Source of the DNA: Auricularia sp. M13
Taxonomy: Eukaryota > Basidiomycota > Agaricomycetes > Auriculariales > Auriculariaceae
Assembly (NCBI GenBank): GCA_037042915.1
Contig: CM073193.1
Span: 6,882,001-6,946,000 of the forward strand
DNA: 64,000 bases
Reading direction: 5' to 3'
This document shows positions 20,188 to 30,545 of the stretch, piece by piece. Position numbers and translations under genes: made by a program. The number at the start of each line of letters is the position of its first letter. Within the stretch, counting starts at the first letter, position 1. The notes beneath the pieces were generated by a model. That model was not told the DNA's origin, did not search any database, and saw nothing but the letters and a program-made list of their open reading frames with translations.

Positions 20188-23162
20188 CTACTTCAGTTGA
20201 ATCAACTTGACAGTAACGCTGCTGCCGGCTTGTCCACCAGTAGGGAGGCCAACATTGATGCTCTGGCCGAGCAAGTTCGAGGGTAACCACGCAGGTGGCG
20301 GCTGGACGCCGCCGAGGGACAAGGTAATTGTCACGTTCGTTAATGTTTGCGTCGGGTCGGCGACGGTGATCGTCCACTTGAGAGGGTTGACGCCGTGTAG
20401 GTTGGCGATATACAGCAGGGGTTGATTCGTGCCAATGGCAAGCTTTGGGCCAACGTCGAGCCCAGGAATGGGAATTCTCAAGGGTTTCGCACCGGCGGAC
20501 CAGATGGCGCCGTACACGATTCCCTTCTTCGAATCGAAGAGACCCATCCGGGACGGCTCATTCGCGAGCGTCACAAGGTCGACCTTGGCCACGGCATCGC
20601 ACAGTTGTTTTGGGTCGTATACGCCGGGGAAAGCTGTATACCCCAGAGGAGAGCTGAGGTCGTCCGAGGGATGGCGGATCCAGGCAGCGAATAACGGCAC
20701 CGTCGTAGGAGGCTGGGTGCTCGTCCCAAGGTTCGACCAGTTCCCAGAGCGTGGGCCAGCGGAGACAGACAGTGTAGCAGCAGCCGCAGTGTCCTCAAAC
20801 ACATAACCCACGCCGCCATGTACCAGAGACTCAGGGAAAGTGAAGTTCTGCACACGTTTATCCTCATCACCGGCGTCGGGGACGACCTTCACAGAATCCA
20901 CCCAGATCGGGCTGCTAATGCGGCGTTGATCGAGCACGGAATAAACCTGGTGCACTGAATAAAACAGTAATTCAGGTGAGAGAGAGCATACCTCGAACCC
21001 AGGAGATGATGACTCCAAGTTGTTGAGCATGACATGCTGAACGTCTCCGTCGACGAAGAACCAAGCCTTCTGCCACTTGAGCGCCCCCGTGATGGGATTC
21101 GTGTATCTCATGGCCGCGAGACCGCGAGCACCATCGCTAACGCCACCGACAAACGTCTCTATAGTTGACTTCTGGACGGTCGCGCAATTGAGCGGCGTAC
21201 GACCGTAATCAGTCGTTGTCCCGGGAATGAGGTTCCAATCCCAGGCCGCGGCGATGTCCTCGTATTCAGTGCCGTCCAGATGATTATACGTGGTGCCGTC
21301 GCTTAAATGGAACCTGAGAGGGGGTGCACAATTAGGAAGCGACCGAAGGAGAACGCTGGAGGACTCACCCTAATGGATTGGCAAGATTCACACACTCGGA
21401 GTTCCCAGTTCTTGCCGAATACATCTTCAACGTCGTGAGGTAATCCTTGCCGCGATGTACCTGGAGTCCGGTGTCTTATCAGAAAAGAATGGAGCGACAT
21501 ACGTGGGACATACCATATAGTCGTTGCTCCAAAACATCCTATTCCCTCGTAAGCCGCCGATGTTGGCATTCTGGGTGGGAGTCTCGAGCTGGTTCGCGAT
21601 GGAATTGAGCGTCGTTTCGTCCCATAGATCGCCGAGCTCGTCAATCTGAGTAACGTTGACGAGGATGCTCGAGACTGCAACAGTGCGACTGATCATCGTA
21701 TCAGTAAATGTCTGGCATACTGGTCTTGCGTACTCCAGATCAGCCGTAGCAAACGCTATGAAGCGCCCGAGAACGCTCTAGAGATATCTGAGCAGATAAT
21801 ATGCAAGCGACGGCGATGCTACTGACGAAGTCGTAGTGTAAAACGCCAGTTTCGACGTTTTGATAAATCATCCATCTGGTGCCGTTCAGAAGCGTAACGA
21901 AGGCCGTGCGGCTGGTTCCTGTGGCCTCAAATTGCGTGTCCGCGCTTTCAATGGCTAATTCGAGCACCGCGTTCGTACTGGGAAGGTCGATTAACGGGGT
22001 AAAGGGAATGGGTTGAACGTACTAATCCTTCCCATAATTTCCTTCCGCGCAGTTAGCACTGGTTCCAGAAAGCGAGAAAAACCTCGGCGTACCATTATAT
22101 ATTATACCCTGTCAGGTTTCATCGCCAGTCAGTGCAGATAACACGACGAGAAAATAATGACGAACGGAGTGCTGAGAAAACGATCCGTCCGGCTTGATAC
22201 CATCCACTTTGACTTCGGGATGGATGACAATCTCAGGATTGATCTTAGAAAACGCATCGGCCACGAGCGTCTCGTTATTGGAGAGAACGCCAGATGACAC
22301 GCCAATGCTCGCTATATCCAGAATATTGGCCCCGGCCAGGAAACCTGCACCCGTTCCAAACGTGGAGAAAGACCTCGCAGTAATCCTGGCGCATGTGCTA
22401 AGCTTGTCTTCGTCCAACAGATCGAACAGGAGGATGCAGGTCTGTCCAACGAGGCGCGGAATCAGAATGACCTATTTCTGTGCGTGAGACGGCGGCGTGG
22501 AGTGACAGCGAAGCATATCACGCGCATTACTGAACCTAAACATGCGGTCTGATTCAGCACGGGTAATACAGACTATTTAGAATATTGACAAACCAGTTGG
22601 TATTCCAAAGACCGGGTGTGCCGCAAGGACACTTGGAAGTAGCAACTCCACCGTTCGCAAGGCAGTCGTTCTCGGTGAAGTCATTGGCGAACCACCAGCT
22701 CATCGTGACGTTGATGGCATCGAGGACCGCGGGGTTGCCTACAAGCGAGCTCAAGGTGCCGTTCGAATACCCGCCCTCGTAGATTGAAGCCAGAGCAACT
22801 AGAAAAATCATATGACCCGGACGCCAAATCGCGTACTGGCACACGTACCGATGCGTTGCCAGTGAAGTTGTGCGGGCCAGTTCGAGCGTTGTGCATCGCA
22901 ACCTATCCAGCGCAGGCGTTAGGTGTTGGGTCACACTGCGCGGTATGGCGTATGGCGTACCAGACGTGTATATAACGTCGGGCCACGTGCCATTGGGCTG
23001 CAAGGTATCCAGCCAGGAAGGGGCAGAGTTGACGTTGAGCGCGCTCTGGATGACGAACGGACGCCTGCGTTCACGAATGGTGTCCAAATCATCCGACAGT
23101 TCACGAGCAGCGCAAGCGAGGGCGAGCCCGCCAACCAGCATGAACCTGATTATGGCCCGCAT
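20188..23162 (-). CDS. Polysaccharide lyase family 8 (hyaluronate/chondroitin/xanthan-lyase-like)
   Basis: Secreted eliminase for uronic-acid polysaccharides. Start ATG 23160-23162 with signal MRAIIRFMLVGGLALACAA. The alpha/alpha-toroid part has LDTIRERRRPFVIQSALNV, VTMSWWFANDFTENDCLANG, TPGLWNTNWF, VILIPRLVGQTCILLFDLLD, ITARSFSTFGTGAGFLAGAN and KPDGSFSQH, spliced to SGIIYNG and NYGKDYTNAVLELAIE. The QH and the Tyr of YNGxYG correspond to the catalytic His/Tyr of PL8, and Asn in NTNW to the catalytic Asn. The beta part follows: MFWSNDYM, FHLSDGTTYNHLDGTEYEDI, AAAWDWNLIPGTTTDYG, GVSDGARGLAAMRYTNPITG, WQKAWFFVDGDVQHVMLNNL, and the C-terminal sandwich to the stop at 20188. About eleven exons. 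Length and order fit the family; the substrate is unknown. Confidence 0.9.
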
Positions 23163-23819
23163 GTTGGCCCAGGAAAGAAATCCGACGTTCGGCTGCTGTC
23201 GATGGGCAAGCTTTTAACCACGCGGGATCGCTGCTGATTGCACGGGCACAGAACCCCGCAGCGACAGCGCAATGCCATCAGCGCAGCAAATGAAGATGGG
23301 ACAGCCCAACTTTGGTCATCCAGCAATCCAAGCAAGATCCAAGCGGAGAGGATTTGTTGACATTCCTCCATCAACCCTGTTCCATAATAATACTATTTAA
23401 TACGATGGTCAAAAGGATGAACTTTCGACTAATTATCATATAGACATTTAATTGCTGTTAAAGTGCACAAAATGGCACATGCGTGGGAATTACGCATGGG
23501 CATCCAGGTCCCTGAGATGATGTTTTAAGGATCTATACATACCGCCATGGGAGGGCACCTCGCCTGTGCTGCATCGTCCCTTCCCTCACGCCTCAACACA
23601 TCAGCCGTGGCATTGCAAAACAGAATCTGGTCGAGGGCTCTCCCAACGCCAGTGTTGCATCCTCGAAAAACTGAATGCGAATGGGATGCCGCCTTCCTAC
23701 CACCCAGTGATATCCTCGGAAAGCAATAACATACACGCGAGTAAGCAGGAAAGCAACCGTCCGAAATAGTGTCCACAGCGTCTAAACATCTACATACTTG
23801 CTGTCAAGTAACAGAACAA
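23163..23819. other. Intergenic, no gene recognised
   Basis: PL8 promoter region and 3' flank of the KRE6/SKN1-like gene. The left third is AT-rich with poly-A/T tracts. No gene or repeat seen. Confidence 0.5.
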
Positions 23820-26481
23820 TTATCGATCTTCAGTTAAATTAGCATGGGATCTCGTCCTCCACAAAATCAAAGATACCTTGGAACTTCGAGGTTTCGAGTA
23901 CCCTGCGGCATCCCAGGAAGTAAGTCGCGGATCTACGACAGGGCATGAGCGTCGGTCATTAATGAGACGTAGATACCCACTATTGTAGGCCTCAGAATGT
24001 TGTTCGATGTACTCGGCGGTTGGATATTGCGCAGGCGAGCACCCAAGGGATGCGTCGGCATCGTTGGCGCGCTGATACACGCGAACATAGTCTATCAAGA
24101 ACTCGGCTGGAAAGTCCAAATCCTCGACGTTGAACGTCTGGAAACTATGCGATACCCCCAGATTGAAAACGATAGACTAATCGACAGGGTTGTCAGCCAT
24201 TGGGGGTGTGCATTCCAATATTCGTACCATTGGTTCCTGGGAAATTAGCCGTTGCGAGATCTTTGCCCCGTCATCGCTTCCGACCGAGGCACCGGTCATG
24301 GTCCACGTCCGCTGACCATCTGCGACCCAGGATATGTACGCGCGGGATGGATCCGCTGAATTTGAAAGATACTCCGTCCCTGTTCTTACTGCATGAGGTA
24401 TCACAGATGGCAAACGCGTGACAGTACGCACCGTAAATACCATATAGGCCGCTCCCACCTTGAGCATAGTCGTCCTCGGATAGTTGTGTCAATGCCGACA
24501 CGGCTTGTTGCCTTCGGAATCCATCAACTGTAGTCCGTACGCCTTGCAACCCAGTACTCACGTTGGTGAGCCACTGGCAAGCGAGAAAGAATAAGAATTC
24601 TCTCCGTCATCGGGGTACAGAATGCACGCACCGGAATCCATTCAGTTCGGCATTAGGCGCGTGAACGCGCACGCCTTGCATGTCCGGAGCATACTGCGCA
24701 CTGAACGGAGCAAATTGCGCAGATTGAGAAGCACATCCACCAGCCCTGGTCGGGCATTTCTGTGCCTCCATGATATCGATCTCAGGAGCTCCGCGGCCAC
24801 GAAACCGCGAATCGCCATCGACGCGGGGTCCAGGATGATCTTCGCCTGCACAAGTGCACGATCTAAGAAGACATTGGATCATGCACCCCGATTGTAGGAC
24901 TTAACTTACGAGAGACGTTGCCCGGGGAGCCAACTCAGTTCAGAATTATTGTCCGACCGTCCATACGGTGCGGGCGCGGAAAGCGCTGCCACAGGCCCGG
25001 AGCTGTCGAGTTCCGTTTGATTGGGAAGTGCGCCAACATCACAGGAGTCGTATCTTGAACGAAACGAGGTCAGACAAGAGAATTCGAGCTCTCAGAAAAC
25101 CTCAAGTTCACGTACGAATACGGCCACACGCCATCAGTGGTGGCGGGATAACCTGCTCGGGCAAGGTTACCCATAAGCCAAGCACCGGGCCAGTATCCCG
25201 CAGTATTTGAACTTCCGGGCAACTGCGCAGAAACTGTACCAAGTCAATATGCAGGCAGTACTGTGGAGGGTGACCACGTACTCTCGATGTATCCGCTCGT
25301 GAAACAGAACTTGTTCCAACTTTGCAGCATGCCGGATTTAATGGTCAAGTTGTAGTTGGTGCTGGGTTCGACTTTCTCCAACTTTATGCGCAGCTTGCCG
25401 TCTCCGGTGGTGACTTGTCCTGGATCATACCACTCTAAATCCTGCAATGCCATATGAGTTTGAGCAAGTAGGGAGGTATTGTCTTACCTGCGTGACACCG
25501 TACCATAAGTCTACTGCTTCCCAGAATGGGTCATCTCCAGGGAGGAATGTCCGATTTGGCTCGTTGAATTCGTCGGAGAAAACCAAATCGTATTGCTGAC
25601 CATCAAAGCCGGTCCGCGTCCGCGCATCGAGGGGAGTTTCCAAGTCAATAAGACCCCTATATTGAGCCGGGATAAGCTGCAGCCCGCGATCTTAGAACAA
25701 GGAAGCAGACCTTGCTATTCGCGTGGAGACTTCCACTTGGCCAGACGAGTTGACCTGCGTGTTATGCGATATGGCAATACGGACGTCGTCCTTAGAGAGG
25801 TAATCGACCATTGGATAAACGGCAAAAACACCAAGAATGACGCAAGCAATAATGATAAGCGTGAGGACGTTGCAGAAGCCGCCGAACGATACGTGCATGC
25901 GAGAATGCTTTCGGTCGGCCGCCTCGTCGATCTCGTCGTCCGGGTCGCGATTGGTACTCAGGAGATCTCTCATGTCGAATTCTGGTTCCATGGGCGACTC
26001 GAACCGCGGAGAGGTGGGCGTGCGGGGCTCATCGTAATACAGCACCTGAGAGACTGGCCGAGACTGCTCGTGCGCGTCGCTGAAGTATGGTGAAGGGTAT
26101 CTCGAGTCGCTCGCGTATGAAATGATGGACGCGGGCCGCGATATTCTGGGTGTTGGTGGAAGGAGTAAGGACTGACTGGGAGTTGGACTACTGGAGCTTG
26201 CGTCGTCTGAGGATATAGAATAAGATTCAGACTCTGATAATGCACTGCCGATAATGCGCACCGCGGTGGAACGAGTTCGACCTGCTGCTGCTCTGTCGGA
26301 CCCATGGCGTCGGCCGGACAACAAACGAACCCTCCTCCGAAACCGATGGCGAAGGGGTCGACTGGCTCGTCGACGAGGCTCGTGAAGGTTCGCTCTGCCG
26401 CCTGATGGGTCTGAGCGGCCGAACCTCTGGTGCCAGACTGCCTGACGCGCTGGCATCTGAGCGACGAGGCTGGCCCGACAT
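23820..26481 (-). CDS. KRE6/SKN1-like GH16 protein, beta-1,6-glucan assembly
   Basis: Type II membrane protein of the secretory pathway. The long Ser/Pro-rich cytosolic N-terminus starts at [19 protein letters not shown]; an upstream Met at 26517 is possible. A membrane anchor [20 protein letters not shown] follows. Lumenal GH16 (SKN1) domain: [123 protein letters not shown] (catalytic ExDxxE), [46 protein letters not shown] and [16 protein letters not shown]. Many introns, phases consistent. The extreme C-terminus after [14 protein letters not shown] is uncertain, since two alternative frames reach stops within 60 bases. Required in yeast for beta-1,6-glucan; the substrate here is inferred from the family. 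Confidence 0.9.
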
Positions 26482-26606
26482 GAGCAGCGTTGCCGCGGAC
26501 GAGGCGCAAGAAGGCAAAGAAGTGTAAGGCCGGGCGGCCGGCGAGTCTACCGGTACTGCGCTTGTTGATCCCTCCGTTCTTCAGAAGCTCTCGTAAGTTT
26601 CAGGAA

Positions 26607-26629
26607 TACACGGCCACCCAGCCGATTAC
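26607..26629 (+). repeat. Left terminal inverted repeat, 23 bp
   Basis: Exact reverse complement of 27466-27488. Confidence 0.7.
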
Positions 26630-27465
26630 GGGAAAAGCTTTCATCTGGGGGATCACGGGAAACTTGACCCAGTGGATGACCACATTCCTGGTGGGTTTGC
26701 TCCGATTTCCTGCGGCCGCATGAATTACCAGAAATTTCGAGTGGATTTCACAGGTTACCCGTGCACGAAACGTGCCGGATGATCCGTGCGGCGGATTCGG
26801 TCCCCAACGCCGTCGCCAGTTGAGAGGGCCAGTTCGGCTTTTCGGCCATGTTGAACTCCGACGTTGGCTCTCTCCCGGTCAAGTCCAACATGTCCACCAG
26901 ACACAGAGGCGTCCCCCCTCCCCTTCCCTGAATACCCCTCCTCCTCCCCCTGTCTTTCACTCTATCACCTGCCGCGCTCTCTTGTAGCCGGTGCTCCCCC
27001 GCGACTCTCGTTGCGCGCCGTCTAGGAGCGCTGACGTGGCGCTCCTGGTGCTGACGTGTCCCTTCGCTTCCAGCCACTCGCACCGTACAAGGCGCACTCC
27101 CCTCATGCATGACCCAGATTTCATTGCCCACTGCTCTCAAGCATGCCTGGAGGCTCCTGTGTTTTGTGTGTACCGTCTGGTAGACGACGACGACAAATCC
27201 TTCCTTCGCGCCTGAGGACTAGATTCAACAGTCCATACCTCCATAATATACTCCTCTTTTATTTTCAGATCTGTGCGAAAGGTTTATTTGGCCTGGCATC
27301 CAGGCTGGAATGGATTACGCTGACTCGGTGTTAACGGGGCGGAGGCAAATTCATCTCACAGGTTTTATGTGGGGCGGATTGTGGAATTTCGGTAAGCACA
27401 GCGGCTACGGGATTTCACTAGGATTGCATCAGGATTCCGGAACATGGTCCTCCCAGCGAAATCCG

Positions 27466-27488
27466 GTAATCGGCTGGGTGGCCGTGTA
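27466..27488 (-). repeat. Right terminal inverted repeat, 23 bp
   Basis: Exact reverse complement of 26607-26629. Confidence 0.7.
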
Positions 27489-27735
27489 CTTCAGACAACA
27501 TGGCCGCTGATCTGTTAATCATGTCAACCCCACCTGCGCACAGAGACCTTACAAATGCCCCGAACCTCCGGACAGCCTGTGAATCGTTTCTCGTTGAGGT
27601 TGGGCCAAGCGACGCGCCCAACTTGGTAAGATCGACCGCTCGCCAAGATCGCTTATACGGAAGTGTCGCGGAACGCGCAATGTCCCGCGGAGCCCGGCGA
27701 TTGCAAGCGCCTGGCCCGGATGAGTAAGTTCTATT

Positions 27736-28586
27736 TTAGTAAATCGCACTCCATGCCACTGCGAATTGCCTGAAGACCAGCAATAAGGGCAGAAAAATAC
27801 TCAGGACAACAATCGCAGCTCTCAATCCACTTTCTGTATCGTCCAACTTCCTTCTTGTCAAGGAATACTGCTCTAAGGAATCCTTACGTCTGCGATCAGC
27901 TTTGGGCATACAATGGAGTAGCAGTGCAAGTCGCTTATGTACCTCGTATTTCCTCTCCAGGCGTGTATGCTCGATATCGAGATGCTCCCACGCACGAATA
28001 GAATCTTCAAGCTGCAGCTCGAAATCTCTTTGTCTGTTGCCATTTAGCCACGAAATTATCCGCCACCAGGAGCTAATCTTACCGTTGCACGGCCATCTGA
28101 ATCCCCGTCTGAGCCTTCTGGAGCTCCTCGCGGAGGTTCAAATTCTCCCGCTTTAGCAACTGGATATCAGCAGCCTTCTCAGTAACCAACTCCTCGTTCT
28201 TCTTATTCCTAAGACGAAGAAGCTACAGTAGACAAATCCGTGAAAACAGCAGATTGGTCTTCGGAGTTACACTCACGTGAATCATGCTCTGCAACCCGTC
28301 CCGCTCACTCAAGACTCGCTCGTATTCGGCCTGAAATGCCCGGGCCGATATGACTTTTGGATCTTGCGAACTTGGTCACCATGATGTATCCGCATTATAC
28401 ACTGCCAAATTCATGCGCACCAGGTTGCGGCACCTCGTCTGCCTCGATGTACACGGGAAGATCTGGGATGTCGGATGATTCTGCACTGGTGATACTACCA
28501 GGAGAGCGCGCAGCATCTAGAGCCTTTGACGAATCGTGTGCGATCAAGATTGCTTCAGATGGGATTCCTTCGACGATGAGTGCCAT
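27736..28586 (-). CDS. Tropomyosin-related coiled-coil protein with C-terminal membrane anchor (copy A)
   Basis: Start MALIVEGIPSEAIL at 28586 (chosen as nearest Met), then an acidic leader. Exons joined by GT-AG introns give NPKVISARAFQAEYERVLSE, LLRLRNKKNEELVTEKAADI, QLLKRENLNLREELQKAQTG, an exon of exactly 30 full codons, QRDFELQLEDSIRAW...RLERKYE, and a last exon DSLEQYSLTRRKLDDTES. That last exon runs into a hydrophobic span AIVVLSIFLPLLLVF and stops at 27736-27738. The last two introns are phase 2 and phase 0, as in the two genes upstream. Likely tail-anchored, coiled coil facing the cytosol. Function unknown. Confidence 0.6.
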
Positions 28587-28769
28587 TGCAGGTGGATGAG
28601 CGAGAGGGATCAGGCTGAGCGACTTGAGTGCAGCCGGACATGCTCCACCCATTGGCTGCACGTCAAACCACCCGTCGTAACATTCCCGAAGCGCGGCAGC
28701 ACATGCGCGCTCCTGTCTCGATTAGGCAATGCGTAGACGATTAATGGTAAATACGACTGCCAGCCGCAA

Positions 28770-29586
28770 TCACTGCAGCCTGACAATGACGACGAATAGC
28801 AGGAGCACAAGGACGATACCGCAGGCATGGGAGCAACTGCGCATGAAGTCCAGTTGTTGCTTGGAATATTCGTAGCGTTGCTTCGCGGTCTGTGATGTGG
28901 GCGGTCAGGATCGATAGAATGAGGGTTGCAGTTTGACTCACCTGATACTTGTTATCGAAGTAGTCCCTCTCCCTCATCAGCTCCTGTAGTTGTACATCGA
29001 GCGGACGAGTGCTATGCACAAAGACAGTTAGCTACGGCATTCTGAAAAGAGCAGAGGTTGCGCACTCTTCCAGAACAACGACCTTGGGATGCTTCTTGGC
29101 TTCCTCGAGCTCACCCTCGAGCTCGTCGACCCTCTGTCTCAAAGATCGAGCGTCGTTCTCGGCCTGCACGAGTTCCAAATTCTGCGCCTGCATGGCATTC
29201 GCACGTGTGACTGCAGCATCGAGTTCGGCCGCCAGCAGGTCAAGTTGATGCTTCAATCGTTCGAGCTCGCCCTCGTCCTGTACGAGGCGTGCGTGCTCTG
29301 CCTGCAAGGCATCCACGCGAGATGTAGCAGCATTGAGGTCAGCGGTCAGTCGATCGACCGTCTGCTTGAGTGCTTGGATTTCGGCATCCTTCTCTTGCAA
29401 CTGGGTCGTCAACTGCGCGTTCTGCGACTGCAGCGCCTCCGAGCGCGCAACGGCTTCTTCGACTGCTTGCACGATCTGCCGCTCGCGCTCCAGGCGGTCG
29501 CGGGCACGGTAGGGCCGGGTTCTCGGCCAGGTCGCCTTGAGCTTCTCGTCGACGTCGTGAATCCATTCGTCGTCGTCTGACAGCAT
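28770..29586 (-). CDS. Tropomyosin-related coiled-coil protein with C-terminal membrane anchor (copy B)
   Basis: Exons 29066-29586, 28942-29011 and 28770-28889 give 236 aa. MLSDDDEWIHDVDEKLKATW is followed by a long coiled coil with internally repeated modules: VARSEALQSQNAQLTTQLQ, EKDAEIQALKQTVDRLTADL, VTRANAMQAQNLELVQAEN, RQRVDELEGELEEAKK. The penultimate exon ends LMRERDYFDNKYQ, and the last exon reads TAKQRYEYSKQQLDFMRSCS before a single membrane span GIVLVLLLFVVIVRLQ and the stop. Introns are phase 2 and phase 0, at the same places as in the tropomyosin gene next door. The penultimate exon is seven codons, one heptad, shorter than its counterparts. Probably a tail-anchored ER or organelle protein; role unknown. 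Confidence 0.65.
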
Positions 29587-29795
29587 AATCGAGTCTGGGA
29601 TCAGCGCACGAGAAGGGGGAGGGAAAGAGTAGCGGTCAACGACGGCAAGCATCCTTGTGGCTTCCGTGTTGTTCACGCTTGAACGAGGCGAGGAGGCATG
29701 CACGTGTCGGGGGCGTGGAAAGCGATGCATTAGGCAATGGTTGGAGATTGGTGACAATATACATGGCGAGGAGAGATCGTGCGTGCTGACTGCGT

Positions 29796-30339
29796 TCAAA
29801 TGCCACCCAATTCGCGCTCGAGGGACTCCAGTTCACGTTTGGAGTGGTCGAGCTGGGCTTTCATTTCCTGCACAGTGTCAGAACGTAGCCGAACGGATGC
29901 TGGCCACTGTTGCGCACCTCGTACTTCTGTTCCCATTTATCGCGCTCCTGCTCCAGGCGCTGCATTTGTCGCTCCGTATGCTCGAGCTTGATATCCAATT
30001 GCCGCTGCCTGCGCAGCTCAGGATCATGAGCACGACGTGAGCGATGAATGTGGCGCCAGCACAACGCACGACTCGATGGCATCCTTAGCCTTCTTCTCTG
30101 CATCCTCGAGCTGGCCCTCATACTCGTCGACCTTGCGGCTGAGCGACGCTATTTCGTGGTCCTTCTGCAGGATTTCCTGCTCCAGGTGCTTGTTCTTGGC
30201 CTCGGCAGCCTCAGCGCGGGCAGCCGTGTCGTCAACCTCCTGCTTCAGCTGCGCAATGCGCTATCCGACGACGTGAGTAGTCGCCTAAACGCATGCCACA
30301 GTACATACTCACCTCCCGCACACGTGCAATTTCCGACAT
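29796..30339 (-). CDS. Tropomyosin (short, ~126 aa)
   Basis: Actin-filament-stabilising coiled coil. Start ATG 30337-30339 (MSEIARVRE), then RIAQLKQEVDDTAARAEAAE, AKNKHLEQEILQKDHEIASL and SRKVDEYEGQLEDAEKKAKD; after a phase-2 intron QRQLDIKLEHTERQMQRLEQ and ERDKWEQKYE; after a phase-0 intron EMKAQLDHSKRELESLEREL, stop 29796-29798. The EHxERQxQRxEQERDxWExKYE block is the fungal tropomyosin C-terminal signature as I know it. Fungal tropomyosins are usually about 160 aa; this one lacks roughly 35 residues (five heptads) from the middle. That could be real, or an exon I failed to find. The next two genes downstream on the same strand are related. Confidence 0.75.
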
Positions 30340-30545
30340 CGTCAAGGGTGAGCAAGAGGAGCCGGAACGCGTGACCGGCGCAGTTTGCCGGCGACAGTTG
30401 GTCGTTGCAACATCTTTCCGCATCGCCCACTCCGTCTCCCAGGCAAGAAGCCAGGACTGTATGCCACACGGAAACCAACAATCCGATACTTATATTACCA
30501 GCTCATCGACCAATGAAAATTTCCCCATTATTTTTCCACTATGGA

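Larger units (their letters stand above)
26604..27489. mobile_element. Candidate non-autonomous inverted-repeat element (~0.89 kb)
   Basis: A perfect 23-bp inverted repeat bounds this stretch: TACACGGCCACCCAGCCGATTAC at 26607-26629 and its reverse complement at 27466-27488, with partial similarity extending a few bases each way. The pentamer TTCAG sits just outside both ends (26599-26603 and 27490-27494), a possible target-site duplication. The inside has no coding frame I can support, a pyrimidine-rich stretch (about 26920-26980) and a short direct repeat containing GCTGACGTG (around 27030-27055). This fits a MITE or a deletion derivative of a DNA transposon. The superfamily cannot be named from this copy. 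Confidence 0.45.
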
